From NCBI RefSeq assembly GCF_019704555.1, contig NZ_AP024745.1, positions 4,596,501 to 4,660,500 of the forward strand: 64,000 nucleotides of DNA. Reading direction: 5' to 3'. A program made the position numbers and the translations under genes. The DNA comes from Actinoplanes sp. L3-i22 (lineage in GTDB: Bacteria > Actinomycetota > Actinomycetes > Mycobacteriales > Micromonosporaceae). The notes below the pieces were generated by a model that did not search any database, was not told the DNA's origin, and saw only the letters and a program-made list of their open reading frames with translations. Numbering within the stretch: position 1 is the first letter of the stretch; each line of letters starts with the position of its first letter. This document shows, piece by piece, positions 9,001 through 17,500 of the stretch.

Positions 9001-11825
9001 TCGCCGAGGCGCGCCGCTGGTACGAGTACGTCTTCGACCCGACCGAGCGCACCGACTACTGGCGGTTCCTGCCGTTCCTGGCCGTCGACGTGGACGCCCT
9101 GGTGGCCGGCTGCCGCGGCGACCTGGACGAGCTGGGCGACGACGCGGTGCGCGGCGCGCTGGAACCGGTGCTGCGCACGGTGGCCTCGATGGCCCCGGCC
9201 TTCAACCAGGCCCGGGAGCTGACCGCCGCCGAACTGGCCGCCCTCGACGAGCTGGCCGGTGCCGGGCTGGACGCGGTGAGCGCGGCGCTGGCCGTGCCGG
9301 CACCCACCGAGGTGGTGCGCAGCCTGGGCGAGCGGGTCGCGCTGATCGCCCGGCTCGGCCGCCAGTACGACCTGATGGGCGACCGGGGGAGCCTGGTCAA
9401 GGCCTACCTGGACGACCCGTTCGACCCGCACGCGATCGCCGAGCTGCGCCCGGGCGCCTACCGGCGTTCGGTGGTGATGGCCTACATCGACAACGTGCTC
9501 GACTGGGCCGACCTGCTGTTCCGCCAATACACCGCGGAAAGCCTCGACGAGGCGCGGATGCTCTACATCCTCGCCTACGACCTGCTCGGCCCTCGACCCT
9601 ACGACCTGGGCGCGCGGGCGTTGCCGCCGGCGGCCAGCGTGGCAGTACTCGACCCCGCGCCGGCCGATCAGCCGGCCGCGCTCGACCACCTGACCGGCGG
9701 CGGCACGTTGCTGCAGGGCGCCGGATCGGTGCACGCGGGCGTGGCCAACCCCTACTTCTACGTGCCGGACAACAGCACGTTCTTCGAGTACTGGACCCGG
9801 GTCGAGGACCGGCTGCGCAAGATCCGGCAGTCGCTGGACATCATGGGCGTCAGCCGTCCCGTACCCCTGTTCGAGCCGCCGGCGGACGTGCTGGCGCTGG
9901 TGCGCGGCGCGGCCGCCGGCCTGGCGCCGGACGAGGTGGCGACCGGCCCGGCCGTGCCACTGCCGCACTACCGGTTCGACGTGCTGCTGCGTAAGGCCCA
10001 GGACCTGGTCGAGCGGCTGCGCCAGTTCGGTGGCGACCTGCTGGCCACGACGGAGAAGCGCGACGCCGAGGAGCTGGCGTTGCTGCAGCAGCGCCACGAG
10101 GCGGCGATCCTGGCCCTCAACCGCGGCACCAAACAGGCCGAGGTGAGCATCGCCGCGCAGCACCTGCTGGAGATGCGGGCCGCGCGCGACGGTGCCGCCG
10201 GCCGCGTCCAGCACTACGAACAGTTGCTGGCGGCCGGGCTGTCCGCGGTGCAGCAGGCGCAGATCGAGATGATGTCCGCCGGCGCCAACGCCCACCTCGC
10301 CGCCAGCGGGCTCAAGATCGGTGCCGCGATCGCCAAGGGCGTGCCGGAGACGCTGATCGGGCCGTTCATCATGGGCCTCAAGGAGGGCGGCGAGGAGTTC
10401 GGCGGCGCGCTGGAGGTCGGGGCGGACGTCGCCTCGACGCTGGGCGAGGGCCTGAGCATGCTCGGCGAGATCCTCGGCATCCAGGCCGACCAGGCCCGCA
10501 CGGTCGAGGACTGGACCGTGCAGCTGGCCACCGCGCGCACCGACGTGGTCCAGACCGGCTACCAGGTGGCGGTGGCCGAGCAGCAGGTGGCGATCGCGCA
10601 GCGCGAGCTCGACATCCTCGACCTGCAGGCGGCCAACAACGAGGCGGTCGCCACGTTCCTGACCGGCAAGTTCGCCGGTGCCCAGCTCTACCAGTGGATG
10701 GCCGGCCGGCTCTCCGGCATGTATTTCCAGACCTACCACCTTGCGTACGAGACGGCCCGCGCCGCCGAGCGCGCGTACCAGTTCGAGCAGGGCGCCGACG
10801 ACGGCGACGGCGGCTTCATCCGGCCCACCTCCTGGGAGAGCCGGCGCCAGGGCCTGCTCGCCGGCGAGAACCTGGCACTGGATCTGGAGCGGCTGGCGAA
10901 GGCGTACGCCGACGGCAACCGCCGGGGCCTGGAGATCACCAAGCGGGTCTCGCTGCTCGACCTGGACCCGCTGGCCCTGCTGGCGCTGAAGAACACCGGG
11001 CGCTGCGAGTTCGCCCTCACTGAGGCGCTGTTCGACCGGGACTTCCCCGGCCACTACCGGCGTCAGATCCGTACGCTCAGCGTCTCGTTCGACACCGACC
11101 AGGGGCCCGTGGGGATCAACGCCACCCTCACCCAACTGGACAACCGGACGGTGACCGGGCCCGACCCGAGGGCGGTCAAATTCCTGCTGGAGCCGCAGGG
11201 CTCGCCGCCGGCGACGCTGCGCAGCGACTGGCGGGCCAGCCAGCAGATCGCCCTGTCCGACCTCGAGCCGGGCCGGGACAACAACGGCCTGTTCGAGCTG
11301 CGTTTCGACGACGAGCGCTATCTGCCGTTCGAGGGCACCGGGGTGGTCTCCCGGTGGCGGCTGGACACCGGCGGGCACCGGCCACCGGCCGAACTGCTGG
11401 ACGTGAGCGTCACCGTCAAATACAGCGCCGAAACCGGCGGGGAGAGCTTCGCCACCGCGGTCAAGGGCATGCTCAAGCCGCATCCGGCGGCCCGCTACTT
11501 CGACGTGGCCACCGACTTCCCGGACGCCTGGCAGCAGTTCCAGGGCGACGGCACCGACGAGCTGGTGCTGCCGATCACCGCGGACCTGCTGCCGGAGATC
11601 AGCGGCCGGCAGATCACCGGCATCTACGCCCGTTACCAGCTGACCCCGGGCGGAGCCGCCCGGTTCCTGCTCGACGGGGACCGGCAGACCGCGCTGCCCG
11701 ACGGCAAGCTGCTGACGACATCCGGGCTGTCCCTAGGCGTGAACGGGCTGACGCTGCGGCTGGACGGCGACAAGAGCGCGCTCACCGGCGTCGGCCTGGT
11801 ACTGGCCTACCGGGCCGGCGTCTGA
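3..11825 (+). CDS. Tc-toxin A-like giant protein with hemopexin repeats (5' end outside window)
   Basis: The reading frame is open from the window edge, so the gene very probably begins upstream; 3940 residues are visible and the GTG at base 3 is only the first in-frame start-like codon. Residues about 640-1950 and 2520-2900 are hemopexin-like blades with cores such as TYLFSGDQYVRYS and VVDSGYP. Around 2200, a stretch beginning ELRDHQTPAFHALANDLL matches the neuraminidase-like region of TcA proteins, and GGYYWEIFFHAPLL with RRWYEYVFDPT near 2975-3010 is a TcA hallmark. Residues about 3290-3570 are long helices, expected for the translocation channel. From about 3645, LDPLALLALKNTGRCEF starts the TcB-binding region. 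The known family role is a pore-forming, receptor-binding injection subunit. No TcB or TcC gene lies downstream here. The hemopexin blocks could replace the usual receptor-binding domains (inference). Confidence 0.85.
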   Translation: MLGAAPAGTRDYYRVLSGGDPAAGLWLSQVLFAVVSWMQATGFAASELAEILGGRPEPADGEQVAVLETIRRAFDPVALSAEVFVSDRFSERAATVIHDVLTAYDTAVVSGRDDRLLRLDPAGVPAAAYDAVRDLGVLAAEDFTGLGLDQRLTAKIYANLVHLGVLRADGTLAVESTAGLRLASDFSVCAEMLFKTISSVVNGTASLFPSDLVALDNLTPPQQAELYHNLIFNGYLDEAGDLRQPDFFLDAANLAQFAVNVDLDDVAASVWQLLDARMAGFRAQPLLIDPQIFADLRLSGAQLAALTESLRFNGYLDEAGAYRDKPALQRLAVADFRLALAFYPHRRAVLDAMRAQIAALRAELYTFTPDDFVPLADAAMGQRVLTALQATCLSDDRVRDEALFADPDAVLDLGAGFTDGEQRTVFDQIATVLDDQRPYRISGEALAELGLTGDEQDQLVAQLTGMGLLDEARAVAPDWLAYFGNAGNALDFALPGLEDYRTDIFFVLHAVAGEQQAAITEIGARLTDCAQAQRDAFAGALADAFGVPAGPAAAIAEAVTGGPAQALDVLLAPVLAAADAAGGQVRAVPADPHFRFAFRRVRRFALLAGKLGLDPAEIAAVFTDQDLVGKFGEHLVLPPGVTRFDTVLDSFDGTIYAFSAGAYWTYSASTYALADPAPKPLPQLSARFEPLVRMDAAFRYDAGTEWLVGRDAQGASHAFTRAKGSTRWVPREQLWGRIRNNFDDPARLDAGFVDADGHTYLFCGDQYVRYSGTDFDVVDEGYPRDTAQWWEREELGAPLPAAFRAAIDACFQDRDNRIHLFAGDQWLAGGSGRPPQPIAEFWGKVRNNFEHASRIDAAAADGPVVRLFAGDQQLAYSDCVENDGVRADEGYPRRIADVPPAFESRVDAAFVDAEGVTHLFKDDRTVALGGSDAAVVPTAQRWGVLRPALPGGKVDAGFVGLDGKTYVFSGETYLRYSSADYAVVDSGYPRLIRRDWGGLDRVDASVVLDGRAYLFGVGGLLFDLPPGLDPSTVTPALRNRLAEYGLTPADAQGAAPEWRIRTEQGITLTVRQEGKRTKVFGDGSRFYVRYSSADYTTADAGYPKPQTDNWWNLPDGIEFGPVDAVFTGRDERTYLFSEGRFIVFDARHRWWSEPQRLLAHWDSLPFTAVDAAFVAPDGRTYLFHDDQYVRYSGSDYTQVDDGYPRTTGTFFGHVVNHIGRTGRVDAALVTDVTESVDGVDVPRSYTYLFSGDQYVRYGGGDYAVVQDGYPRALGQLSSEPGLAALDVTLDAVDAAFADRRNTYLVRGGTCHVVSASAYRRYDDIACLPGMSCAFLENGSVLVQKPEGWMRRSALEGRSVSATPFRPRTLRTVPAKFRTGLDAVLTGADGNTYLFQGPSCFNVRLNREYPITEEWGRPRNTIFQNNVVDAAFVGRDGKTYLFSDDQFVVYPDAAATTIEGDPRPIGEWAGLTSVGLAYVRAGVTYLFEKPDDAGRMRCVAYSGCDYRRPDDGYPISVDAGHWQAPGDFGIPDAVLFEGETMLLLRDRQCLSYNEKTDAWSYPRPIERVWPGFGQLLAGRPEDRLRTAFTAADGATYFFAGERYARYADGVFAPPAQVRERWGLSRNPFIPAGGGATVDAAFVWRGEHTYLFSRENYVRYTGPDYQYVDPGYPKRIAGNLRTEEPFANLPESFEDALDGIDAVVANDRTVYLFIGGVCHVVSHRMSGTVGIAALGRVRNTIAERQRVDAALVADGRTYLFSGDQYVRYSGPDQTSVDDGYPKSIGDALPHELGLPPLPDEFADGLDAAIHLPDNRSYLFKGRDFLDRGKLLPVKGAWGTVGNAFTTGAPGIDAAFVAPAGELYAFRAGQYVRYPAGALTAAEQDRPALAEEGFPRTVVDDWGELPDDFEQGPDGAFTFEGRTYLVKGERYVRYAEGRYDRIERTFPQQFAHRWSSTADYRLSDVHTIARFVQLARAHPDGLATVLSDGAEDPYAYLSQLFGWDAEQLRWARRNSALFTRATGEEPRFEIEFLLALADAFALTDRLGAPLSQVHAEVWSKLYGSTVDVDAAADALQRMLQRRTGAADWVTLSAQMHNELNVLKRDALVPAVIQQHPEFSSSRELFERLLIDVDMGSAGTTSRVREAIAATQLFLHRCLLDLEAVTLPAGTDPDAVRQRLKRWWSWMRNYRVWEANRKVFLYPENYLRPELRDHQTPAFHALANDLLQGEITDAAVRTAYKRYLDEYTEVSRLAIAGGYVYVPDDVPAGTRRLVLFGRTRTEPRRYYYRSAEFRDGDKISASWDPWLKVDVQIDAERVDPVHAFGRVFVFWPVIETVLPDDPAKTVIVATHDGDAQKVTAPPPKYRVRILYSFGNLNQQWVPAQVLAIDTAQDGPISEVNLNVQASRSVPGGPPGDHDAIVVSCSYTVAGASVGSCFTLTPELYGLRSGDPVFPPKTADLSRIFAEPDTSPIDLRVVRFNAPADSEDGPWVSVDHKGGSFLCRPIISPAEPATLQQLRGNELRLPTTWERIDAAFELAGTYLVCFDNTGRRFVTAPPGKASTGRATQAIGERWGLIDTNLIRTGKVDAVLARRDHLFVFSGSEYYRYPADALGQLDPGYPRRIAANTENLPPWSRIDIACTDADGTEYFYSRTANVVSTSADLTVGRELSLVWPIAPELRPDTAAYAGNRAFLIFGDQYLAVAPGGEATLLPLAGNEIGLPQTPSGPSMPYANGLVQFSSTENLHVVLAPGQDDHQRPNFSLGIVATTINRANRVDAAYRDGEHLYLTAGDEFVRYTVTADAVPDFIDDGYPKKMAQPITGAFRRNGQRYVLSGSRYAPLPEGAELDTPLSFAPIRGSWRGLPAEIPALLAGTMDTDDVLYFFVAGGRYAAYPASSTSPYEIAALPHEIIRLTSSTAYELNRRLLVGGVDALLTPQTQQIDELPGFSATHSDATTIRVTSSALTTGVPASSHLDFTSANGGYYWEIFFHAPLLIAQALNGAQRFAEARRWYEYVFDPTERTDYWRFLPFLAVDVDALVAGCRGDLDELGDDAVRGALEPVLRTVASMAPAFNQARELTAAELAALDELAGAGLDAVSAALAVPAPTEVVRSLGERVALIARLGRQYDLMGDRGSLVKAYLDDPFDPHAIAELRPGAYRRSVVMAYIDNVLDWADLLFRQYTAESLDEARMLYILAYDLLGPRPYDLGARALPPAASVAVLDPAPADQPAALDHLTGGGTLLQGAGSVHAGVANPYFYVPDNSTFFEYWTRVEDRLRKIRQSLDIMGVSRPVPLFEPPADVLALVRGAAAGLAPDEVATGPAVPLPHYRFDVLLRKAQDLVERLRQFGGDLLATTEKRDAEELALLQQRHEAAILALNRGTKQAEVSIAAQHLLEMRAARDGAAGRVQHYEQLLAAGLSAVQQAQIEMMSAGANAHLAASGLKIGAAIAKGVPETLIGPFIMGLKEGGEEFGGALEVGADVASTLGEGLSMLGEILGIQADQARTVEDWTVQLATARTDVVQTGYQVAVAEQQVAIAQRELDILDLQAANNEAVATFLTGKFAGAQLYQWMAGRLSGMYFQTYHLAYETARAAERAYQFEQGADDGDGGFIRPTSWESRRQGLLAGENLALDLERLAKAYADGNRRGLEITKRVSLLDLDPLALLALKNTGRCEFALTEALFDRDFPGHYRRQIRTLSVSFDTDQGPVGINATLTQLDNRTVTGPDPRAVKFLLEPQGSPPATLRSDWRASQQIALSDLEPGRDNNGLFELRFDDERYLPFEGTGVVSRWRLDTGGHRPPAELLDVSVTVKYSAETGGESFATAVKGMLKPHPAARYFDVATDFPDAWQQFQGDGTDELVLPITADLLPEISGRQITGIYARYQLTPGGAARFLLDGDRQTALPDGKLLTTSGLSLGVNGLTLRLDGDKSALTGVGLVLAYRAGV

Positions 11826-11842
11826 GCAACGGAGGAATCGGC

Positions 11843-13423
11843 ATGTCATACGACTCGCTACGCAAGGCGCTGTCCCGGAAGAAGAAGCGCACCACGCCGG
11901 CCAAGAAGCTCGCCGCCGACCCGGTGCCGCCCGTGGCCACGGCCGCATCCACGGTCAGGCAATCGCCGAGCCGGCCGCCGGTGGTGCCGCCGGTGCCGCA
12001 GTCGCCGTTGACCCGGACCAGACGTACGCAGGACCCGCCGGTCACCCAGGTCTCCACCGCGGCCCGCACGATCGTCACCAAGACGCAGAACGACATCCGG
12101 GCGATCAACGCGACCCGGTCGAATCATGCCGAGGAGATCGCGCGGGTGCTGACCGCCGAGCTCACCGACCTGGCGGGTCGAAGAACCCAGATGAGCCCCG
12201 CCGCATGGGAGGAGGCGATCCGGGTGTCCTCGATCAGGGCCAAGGAGATCAACGGACTGCTCCCGGAGGTCCTCGGCTACCTCAAGGACCGTCCGCTGGA
12301 CCACGACCGGATTCTCGCGGCGCTGATGAAGGTCAAGAACCCGGAGGGGGCCGCTCGCCTGCGCCAGGGTCTCGACCGGCTCCGAGCCGCCGCGGTTCAG
12401 GACTGCGCCGCCGCCGTGACCGACATCGAGAGCGACCCTACGGGCGTAAAGCTCGCCAGGATGTCCTTCGAGGAGAAGGCCCAGATGCTCATCGCCCTGC
12501 GTTCCGGGGTGCTCTACCGGCCGGCGCAGCGGCGCAAGGCGGCCTTGGACATGCTGTACAAACAGCTCCCACTCGACCCGGTCTTCGCCGCCCGCGACCA
12601 GCAGATGCGCAACCAGGTCCTGAACCGGTTGCGAAACACACTGTCGCAGGAAAACCGGGATTGGGAGACAAAGTCGACCGCCGAGCGCGTCGACGCCCTG
12701 GAATGGGCCATCGAGCTGCAGTGCAATGTGATGGGTCTGCCGAGGGATGCGCGACCGACCCTTCGCCTCTTCCATGCCGAACCGGTGCGGGGCAGCGACG
12801 GCAAGGTGGCGTACCGCACTGGCGGGTTCCTGCCCAGCCAAGGCGTCATCGAGGTCAGCGACCGCCATCTGGACAAGTTCGATCAGGTTCTGAAGACCGT
12901 GATTCACGAGAACACGCACAACTACCAGTTCTGGCTGATCAAGCAACTCGAACAGGGGAAGATCGGACCGAACCACCCGGACTACAATCAGGCCTGCATG
13001 TTCCTGCTGAACCGGGACGCCTATCAGAAGGACGGCACGGGGGTCAACCGCCCCGTCTACCTCGGACAGCCGGTCGAAAAGCACGCCTGGCTGGCCGGTC
13101 TGGAGGCCGCGCGTCTGTTCCGTGCGGACGCCCGCGTGCAGGCCATCGAACTGGTGAAGCGGATGCAGGACTTCTCGAAGCAGGCCACCCCCGCTCAGCG
13201 GGCCAGGTTGGACGTCTGCCGACAGCAGCTCATCGACCTGCTCCTGCGGGCCGCTGCGAAGCCCGATGACAAGTCGGAGGTCACCTCGACCGAGATCTTC
13301 GCCTTGGTGGACACGTACGGCGAGGAGTTCCGTGCGATGAGCCCGCCGCCGGCCACCACGACACCTGTCCGGCCCAATACTTCCCCGGACATTCTCGACT
13401 CGCTCCAGCTTCGTCTCAACTGA
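11843..13423 (+). CDS. HExxH zincin-like protein, possible Tc-toxin cargo
   Basis: A 526-residue protein starting at ATG 11843, with GGAGGAAT 5 bases upstream and only 17 bp after the toxin gene. Residues 1-75 are basic then Pro/Thr-rich and look disordered. The middle is helical and charged. H355-E356-x-x-H359 (VIHENTHNYQ) is a zinc-metallopeptidase motif, and E412 in PVEKHAW is a plausible third ligand, a spacing seen in several zincin families. No signal peptide is visible. Position directly behind a Tc A-type subunit suggests an effector, a processing protease or a lysis/release factor. Which of these is inference; I do not recognise the family by name. Confidence 0.7.
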   Translation: MSYDSLRKALSRKKKRTTPAKKLAADPVPPVATAASTVRQSPSRPPVVPPVPQSPLTRTRRTQDPPVTQVSTAARTIVTKTQNDIRAINATRSNHAEEIARVLTAELTDLAGRRTQMSPAAWEEAIRVSSIRAKEINGLLPEVLGYLKDRPLDHDRILAALMKVKNPEGAARLRQGLDRLRAAAVQDCAAAVTDIESDPTGVKLARMSFEEKAQMLIALRSGVLYRPAQRRKAALDMLYKQLPLDPVFAARDQQMRNQVLNRLRNTLSQENRDWETKSTAERVDALEWAIELQCNVMGLPRDARPTLRLFHAEPVRGSDGKVAYRTGGFLPSQGVIEVSDRHLDKFDQVLKTVIHENTHNYQFWLIKQLEQGKIGPNHPDYNQACMFLLNRDAYQKDGTGVNRPVYLGQPVEKHAWLAGLEAARLFRADARVQAIELVKRMQDFSKQATPAQRARLDVCRQQLIDLLLRAAAKPDDKSEVTSTEIFALVDTYGEEFRAMSPPPATTTPVRPNTSPDILDSLQLRLN

Positions 13424-13433
13424 GGACACGCAC

Positions 13434-13775
13434 ATGGCAGACGAAACCGCAACAGCCAGCGTCTACGGCGTTCAGCGCATCGATCAGTGGGGTGGTCAGA
13501 ATATTGACATCGGTGCGCTCCGCTACGACGGTGGGCGCCTCGAAGTGGTGTCCGCAGACCCGGATTACCAGAGCTACCTGGCCGATGTCGTCGAGACCGT
13601 GAACGCGACCGAGGAGTTCTCGATCGCGGTTGCGCCGCCCGCGGACGCCGAAGAGTTCAGCCTGTGGTCTCGCGACGTCGACCGCACGGATCCGGACTAT
13701 CTCGACGCGCTACGCACGTACCTCGAGCAGGATTTCGCCCTGCTCCTGGCAACCGAACCATCGCCCGGCGGGTGA
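13434..13775 (+). CDS. Small acidic protein downstream of the zincin, unknown
   Basis: A 113-residue, strongly acidic protein (many Asp/Glu, few Lys/Arg) starting at ATG 13434, 10 bp after the metallopeptidase stop, so probably co-transcribed. It looks like a soluble single-domain protein without signal peptide or membrane segment. I do not recognise the family. A small acidic product next to a putative toxin enzyme could be an immunity protein or chaperone, but nothing in the sequence proves it. Confidence 0.6.
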   Translation: MADETATASVYGVQRIDQWGGQNIDIGALRYDGGRLEVVSADPDYQSYLADVVETVNATEEFSIAVAPPADAEEFSLWSRDVDRTDPDYLDALRTYLEQDFALLLATEPSPGG

Positions 13776-13986
13776 GGCGACGCCCTCGAAACCCTGTCGT
13801 CCCCTTCTCCTTGGCCGGGACGTGGTGGTCACCACACTCGCGCCGGTGCACGGATGTTCGAAGATCGTCTGCATTGAAGGGTGGGCTCAGGGTCGCCTGT
13901 TCGGGTGACGGCGCGTTGTAGGCGGGTCGGTACGGTGGTCCGGGACTGGCCCGCAGTGGGGTGCGCTGTTTCCGGGAGGTACTGGG

Positions 13987-14481
13987 GTGCCGGTGGTGGA
14001 GGCTTCGGTGGTTGCCGGGATGGCGATCGCGTGGGCGGTGCGGAAGGCACGGCGTGCGGCGGGCCGGGTGGATGAGACGGTCGATGCGGCGATCGACGCG
14101 AGCGCAGACCGCTTGCACGAGATCGTCCTGGCCAAGTTGGGTGAGCCGGTGCTCGAGGATCTCGCGCAGGAGGCGGCTGACGGGTCGGGGCAGGTCAGTG
14201 AGCTGACGCGGCAGCAGGTCGAGTTGGCGGTGGCGGCGGCCGCGCGTCGGGACGAGGCGTTCGCGCAGACGGTGACCGCGTTGGTGGAGCAGATCCGCCG
14301 GGCGGAGCCGGCGACGGGTACGCAGGTGCTGGCCGCGCCGGGTTCGGCGGTGTTCACCGGTGGGGTGACCGCGACCGCGCATGATGCCGCTACCGCGATC
14401 GGGCAGGCCGGCACCGTGAACATCGGCCGCCGGCCGTGGGAGGAGCCGGACCCTCACCGGCCGGGTCGGCCCGGCCACTGA
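13987..14481 (+). CDS. Bell-like helical effector with C-terminal GTVN amyloid-type motif
   Basis: A 164-residue protein starting at GTG 13987. Residues 3-18 form a hydrophobic helix (VVEASVVAGMAIAWAV), and residues 20-108 are amphipathic helices rich in Ala, Glu and Arg. The tail (about 118-147) is Gly/Ala/Thr/Val-rich and ends GQAGTVNIG. The same pattern, PGS-x-V followed by IG-x-AGTVN, occurs at the start of the next protein (14514). Small helical membrane-active (Bell) domains with a C-terminal amyloid motif paired with an NLR-type ATPase carrying the same motif are the published layout of bacterial amyloid signalling. Assignment here rests on layout and motif resemblance only. Action would be at the membrane, causing cell death on activation (inference). 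Confidence 0.65.
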   Translation: MPVVEASVVAGMAIAWAVRKARRAAGRVDETVDAAIDASADRLHEIVLAKLGEPVLEDLAQEAADGSGQVSELTRQQVELAVAAAARRDEAFAQTVTALVEQIRRAEPATGTQVLAAPGSAVFTGGVTATAHDAATAIGQAGTVNIGRRPWEEPDPHRPGRPGH

Positions 14482-14513
14482 CCGGACCCGGTGATCCCGG
14501 CGCTCTCTCTGGG

Positions 14514-17500
14514 GTGCCGTGGTGGCAGGACACGCCCGGGTCGGGAGTAGTCGGGCATGGTGAGCAGGGCGGGGTTGGGATCGGTACGGCCGGGACGGTG
14601 AATGTTTTCCTGTCCAGATCGAGGCCGTCGGCGGCGCCGCGGTCGGCGTATCTGGAGCAGGTCCGCCGGATCGTCCCACCCTGGCTGCAGGACCGGGACC
14701 CGGAGTTGGCGGAGTTGGCCGGGTTCTGCCTGCAGGAACAGCGGGGCCCGTATGTGTGGTGGCAGGCGGGGCCGTGGGCGGGTAAGTCGGCGTTGTTGTC
14801 GACGTTCGTGCTGAACCCGCCGGATCAAGTCCGGTCGCGGGTGGAGATGGTGGCGTTTTTCATCACTGCCCGATTGGCCGGCTCAGATACCAGGACGGCG
14901 TTCACGGAAGCGGTGAGCGAGCAGCTGACCGCACTGACCGGCGAGCAGCGGCCGACGGTGGTCGACGAGGGGTTGCGGGAGGCCTGGCTGCTGGACCTGC
15001 TCGCCCAGGCCGCGCGGGCTTGTCGGCAGCGGGGGGTACGGCTGGTGTTGCTGGTCGACGGCCTGGACGAGGACCGCAGCACGATCAGCGGTCCGGGCTC
15101 GCACAGCATTGCCGGGCTCCTGCCGGCGGACCCGCCGGCCGGGATGCGGGTGGTCGTGGCCGGTCGGCCGAACCCGCCGATCCCCGACGATGTGCCGGAC
15201 TGGCATCCGCTACGAAATCCGGGGATCGTGCGGGAACTCGGCATGTCCCCGCACGCGCGGGATCTGCAACGGCTGGGCCAAGCCGAACTCAAGCGTCTAC
15301 TCCTCAAGGGCACAGATGTTGAGCAAGACCTTGTCGGGCTGCTGGCGACGGCCCGGGGTGGGCTGTCGGGGGATGATCTAGGCGAACTGACCGGCGCCGG
15401 TCTGGTCGAGATCGAGGAGGTGCTGAATACCGTGACGGGGCGTACGTTCACCCGCCGGGGGGCGCAGTGGGCGACGGACCAGGGTTCTGTGGTGTATCTG
15501 CTCGGTCACGAAGAACTGCAGCAGGCCGCCGTCCGCTATCTCGGCCAGTCGCGGCTGACCAGCTATGGAGACCGGATCCACGCCTGGGCTCGGACATACC
15601 GTGACGGCCACGACGGGCAGGCGGCGTGGCCGCAAAGGACTCCGGAATATCTGCTGCGTGGCTATCCACGGATGCTCGCCGACACTGGTGACCTTCCCCG
15701 ACTGGTTGCCTTGGCCATCGACAGCGCCCGCCACGACCGGATGCTGGACCTGACTGGCGGCGACGTCATCGCATTGGAAGAGATCACCACCGCTCAAACT
15801 CTGGTGCTGGCGCAAAATCAGCCTGACCTGGCAGCCATGGCCCTGCTCTCAGCCCGCCGCCACAGCCTGACCGACCGCAACACCAACATCCCCACCGACC
15901 TGCCAGCTGTCTGGGTGCGGCTGGGACAACCTGTGCGCGCTGAAGCCCTTGCCCGCTCCATCACCGGCCGTTACCAGCGTGCGCGGGCGTTGATCGCGCT
16001 GGCCGAGGCGGCGGCCATGGCCGGTGACTTCGACCGTGCGAGGCGGCTGACGGCAGACGCCGAGCAGATCGCCCACTTGCTCGTCAGACCGGACGAGCAG
16101 GCGCGGGCGTTGACCGCACTGGCCGAGGCGGCGGCCGCGACAGGTGACTGCGACCGCGCCGAGCAGATCGCCCGATCCATCACCTACCCGGACGAGCAGG
16201 CGCGGGCGTTGATCGCGCTGACTCAGGCGGCGACCGAGGCAGGTGACTTCGACCGTGGCCGGCGGCTGACGGTAGATGCCGAGCAGATCGCCTGCTCCAT
16301 CACCGTCCCGAAGGAGCGAGCGCAGGCGTTGACCGCGCTCGCCGAGGCGGCGGCTGTGGCTGGTGACCTCGACCGCGCCGAGCAGATCGCCCGCTGCCTC
16401 AGCGGCCCGAACCACCAGGAGCAGGTGCTCGCCAAGGTGGTGGCTGCGGCCGGTGACAGCGACCGCGCCGAGCAGATCGCTCGGTCTCTCACCGATCGGG
16501 TACTGCGGGCGAAGGCGTTGACCGCGCTCGCCGTGGCCGTGGCAGTGGCCGGAGACCGGGATCGCGCCGAGCAGATCACCTGCTCCATCACCAGGCCGTA
16601 CCAGCGGGCGCGGGCATCCGCCGCGCTCGCCAAGGCGGTGGCGGCCGGTGACCCTGAGCACGGCCGGCGGCTGGCGATGGACGCCGAGCAGATCGCCCGC
16701 TCCCTCACCGACCCGGTTCAGCGGGCGCAGGCGTTGATCGCGCTGGCCGAGGCGGCGGCGGTGGCCGGTGATTTCGACCGTGGCCGGCAGATGGCGGTGG
16801 ACGCGGAGCAGATCGTCCGCTCCTATTCCCAGCCGGAGGTGCGGGCGCGGGCATTGACCGCGCTGGCCGAGGCGGCGGCGGTGGCCGGTGATTTCGACCG
16901 TGCCGAGCAGATCGCCCGCTGCCTCAGCGGGCCGAAGGATCAGGTGCGGGCGTTGACCGCGCTGGCCGAGGCGGCGGTGGTAGCCGGTGATTTCGACCGT
17001 GGCCGGCAGATGGCGGTGAATGCGGAGCAGATCGCTCGCTCCATCACCTACCCGGACGAGCAGGCGTGGGCATTGATCGCGGTGACCGAGGTGCTGGCCG
17101 CTGCCGGTGATTTCGACCGTGCCGGGCGGATCGCCTGCTCCATCACCGAGCCGAAGGATCAGGTGCGGGCGTTGACCGCGCTGGCCGAGGCGGCGGTGGT
17201 GGCCGGTGACTTGGACCGTGGCCGGCGGCTGGCGGTGGACGCCGAGCAGATCGCCCGCTCCCTCATCGGCCCGGTTCAGCGGACGCGGGCGTTGGTCGCG
17301 CTTGCTGAGGCGGTGGCCGCTGCCGGTGATTTCGACCGTGCCGGGCGGATCGCCTGCTCCATCACCGAGCCGAAGGATCAGGTGCGGGCGTTGACCGCGC
17401 TGGCCGAGGCGGCGGCGGTGGCCGGTGACTTGGACCGTGGCCGGCGGCTGGCGGCGGACGCCGAGCAGATCGCCCGCTCGCTCGTCCGGCCGGACGAGCA

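Noticed and set aside
5985..11483. An 1832-residue open frame on the minus strand opposite the toxin gene
   Set aside because: It is the antisense shadow of a very GC-rich coding region: composition is dominated by Arg, Gly, Ala, Val and His with no recognisable domain, while the plus strand has clear family motifs.
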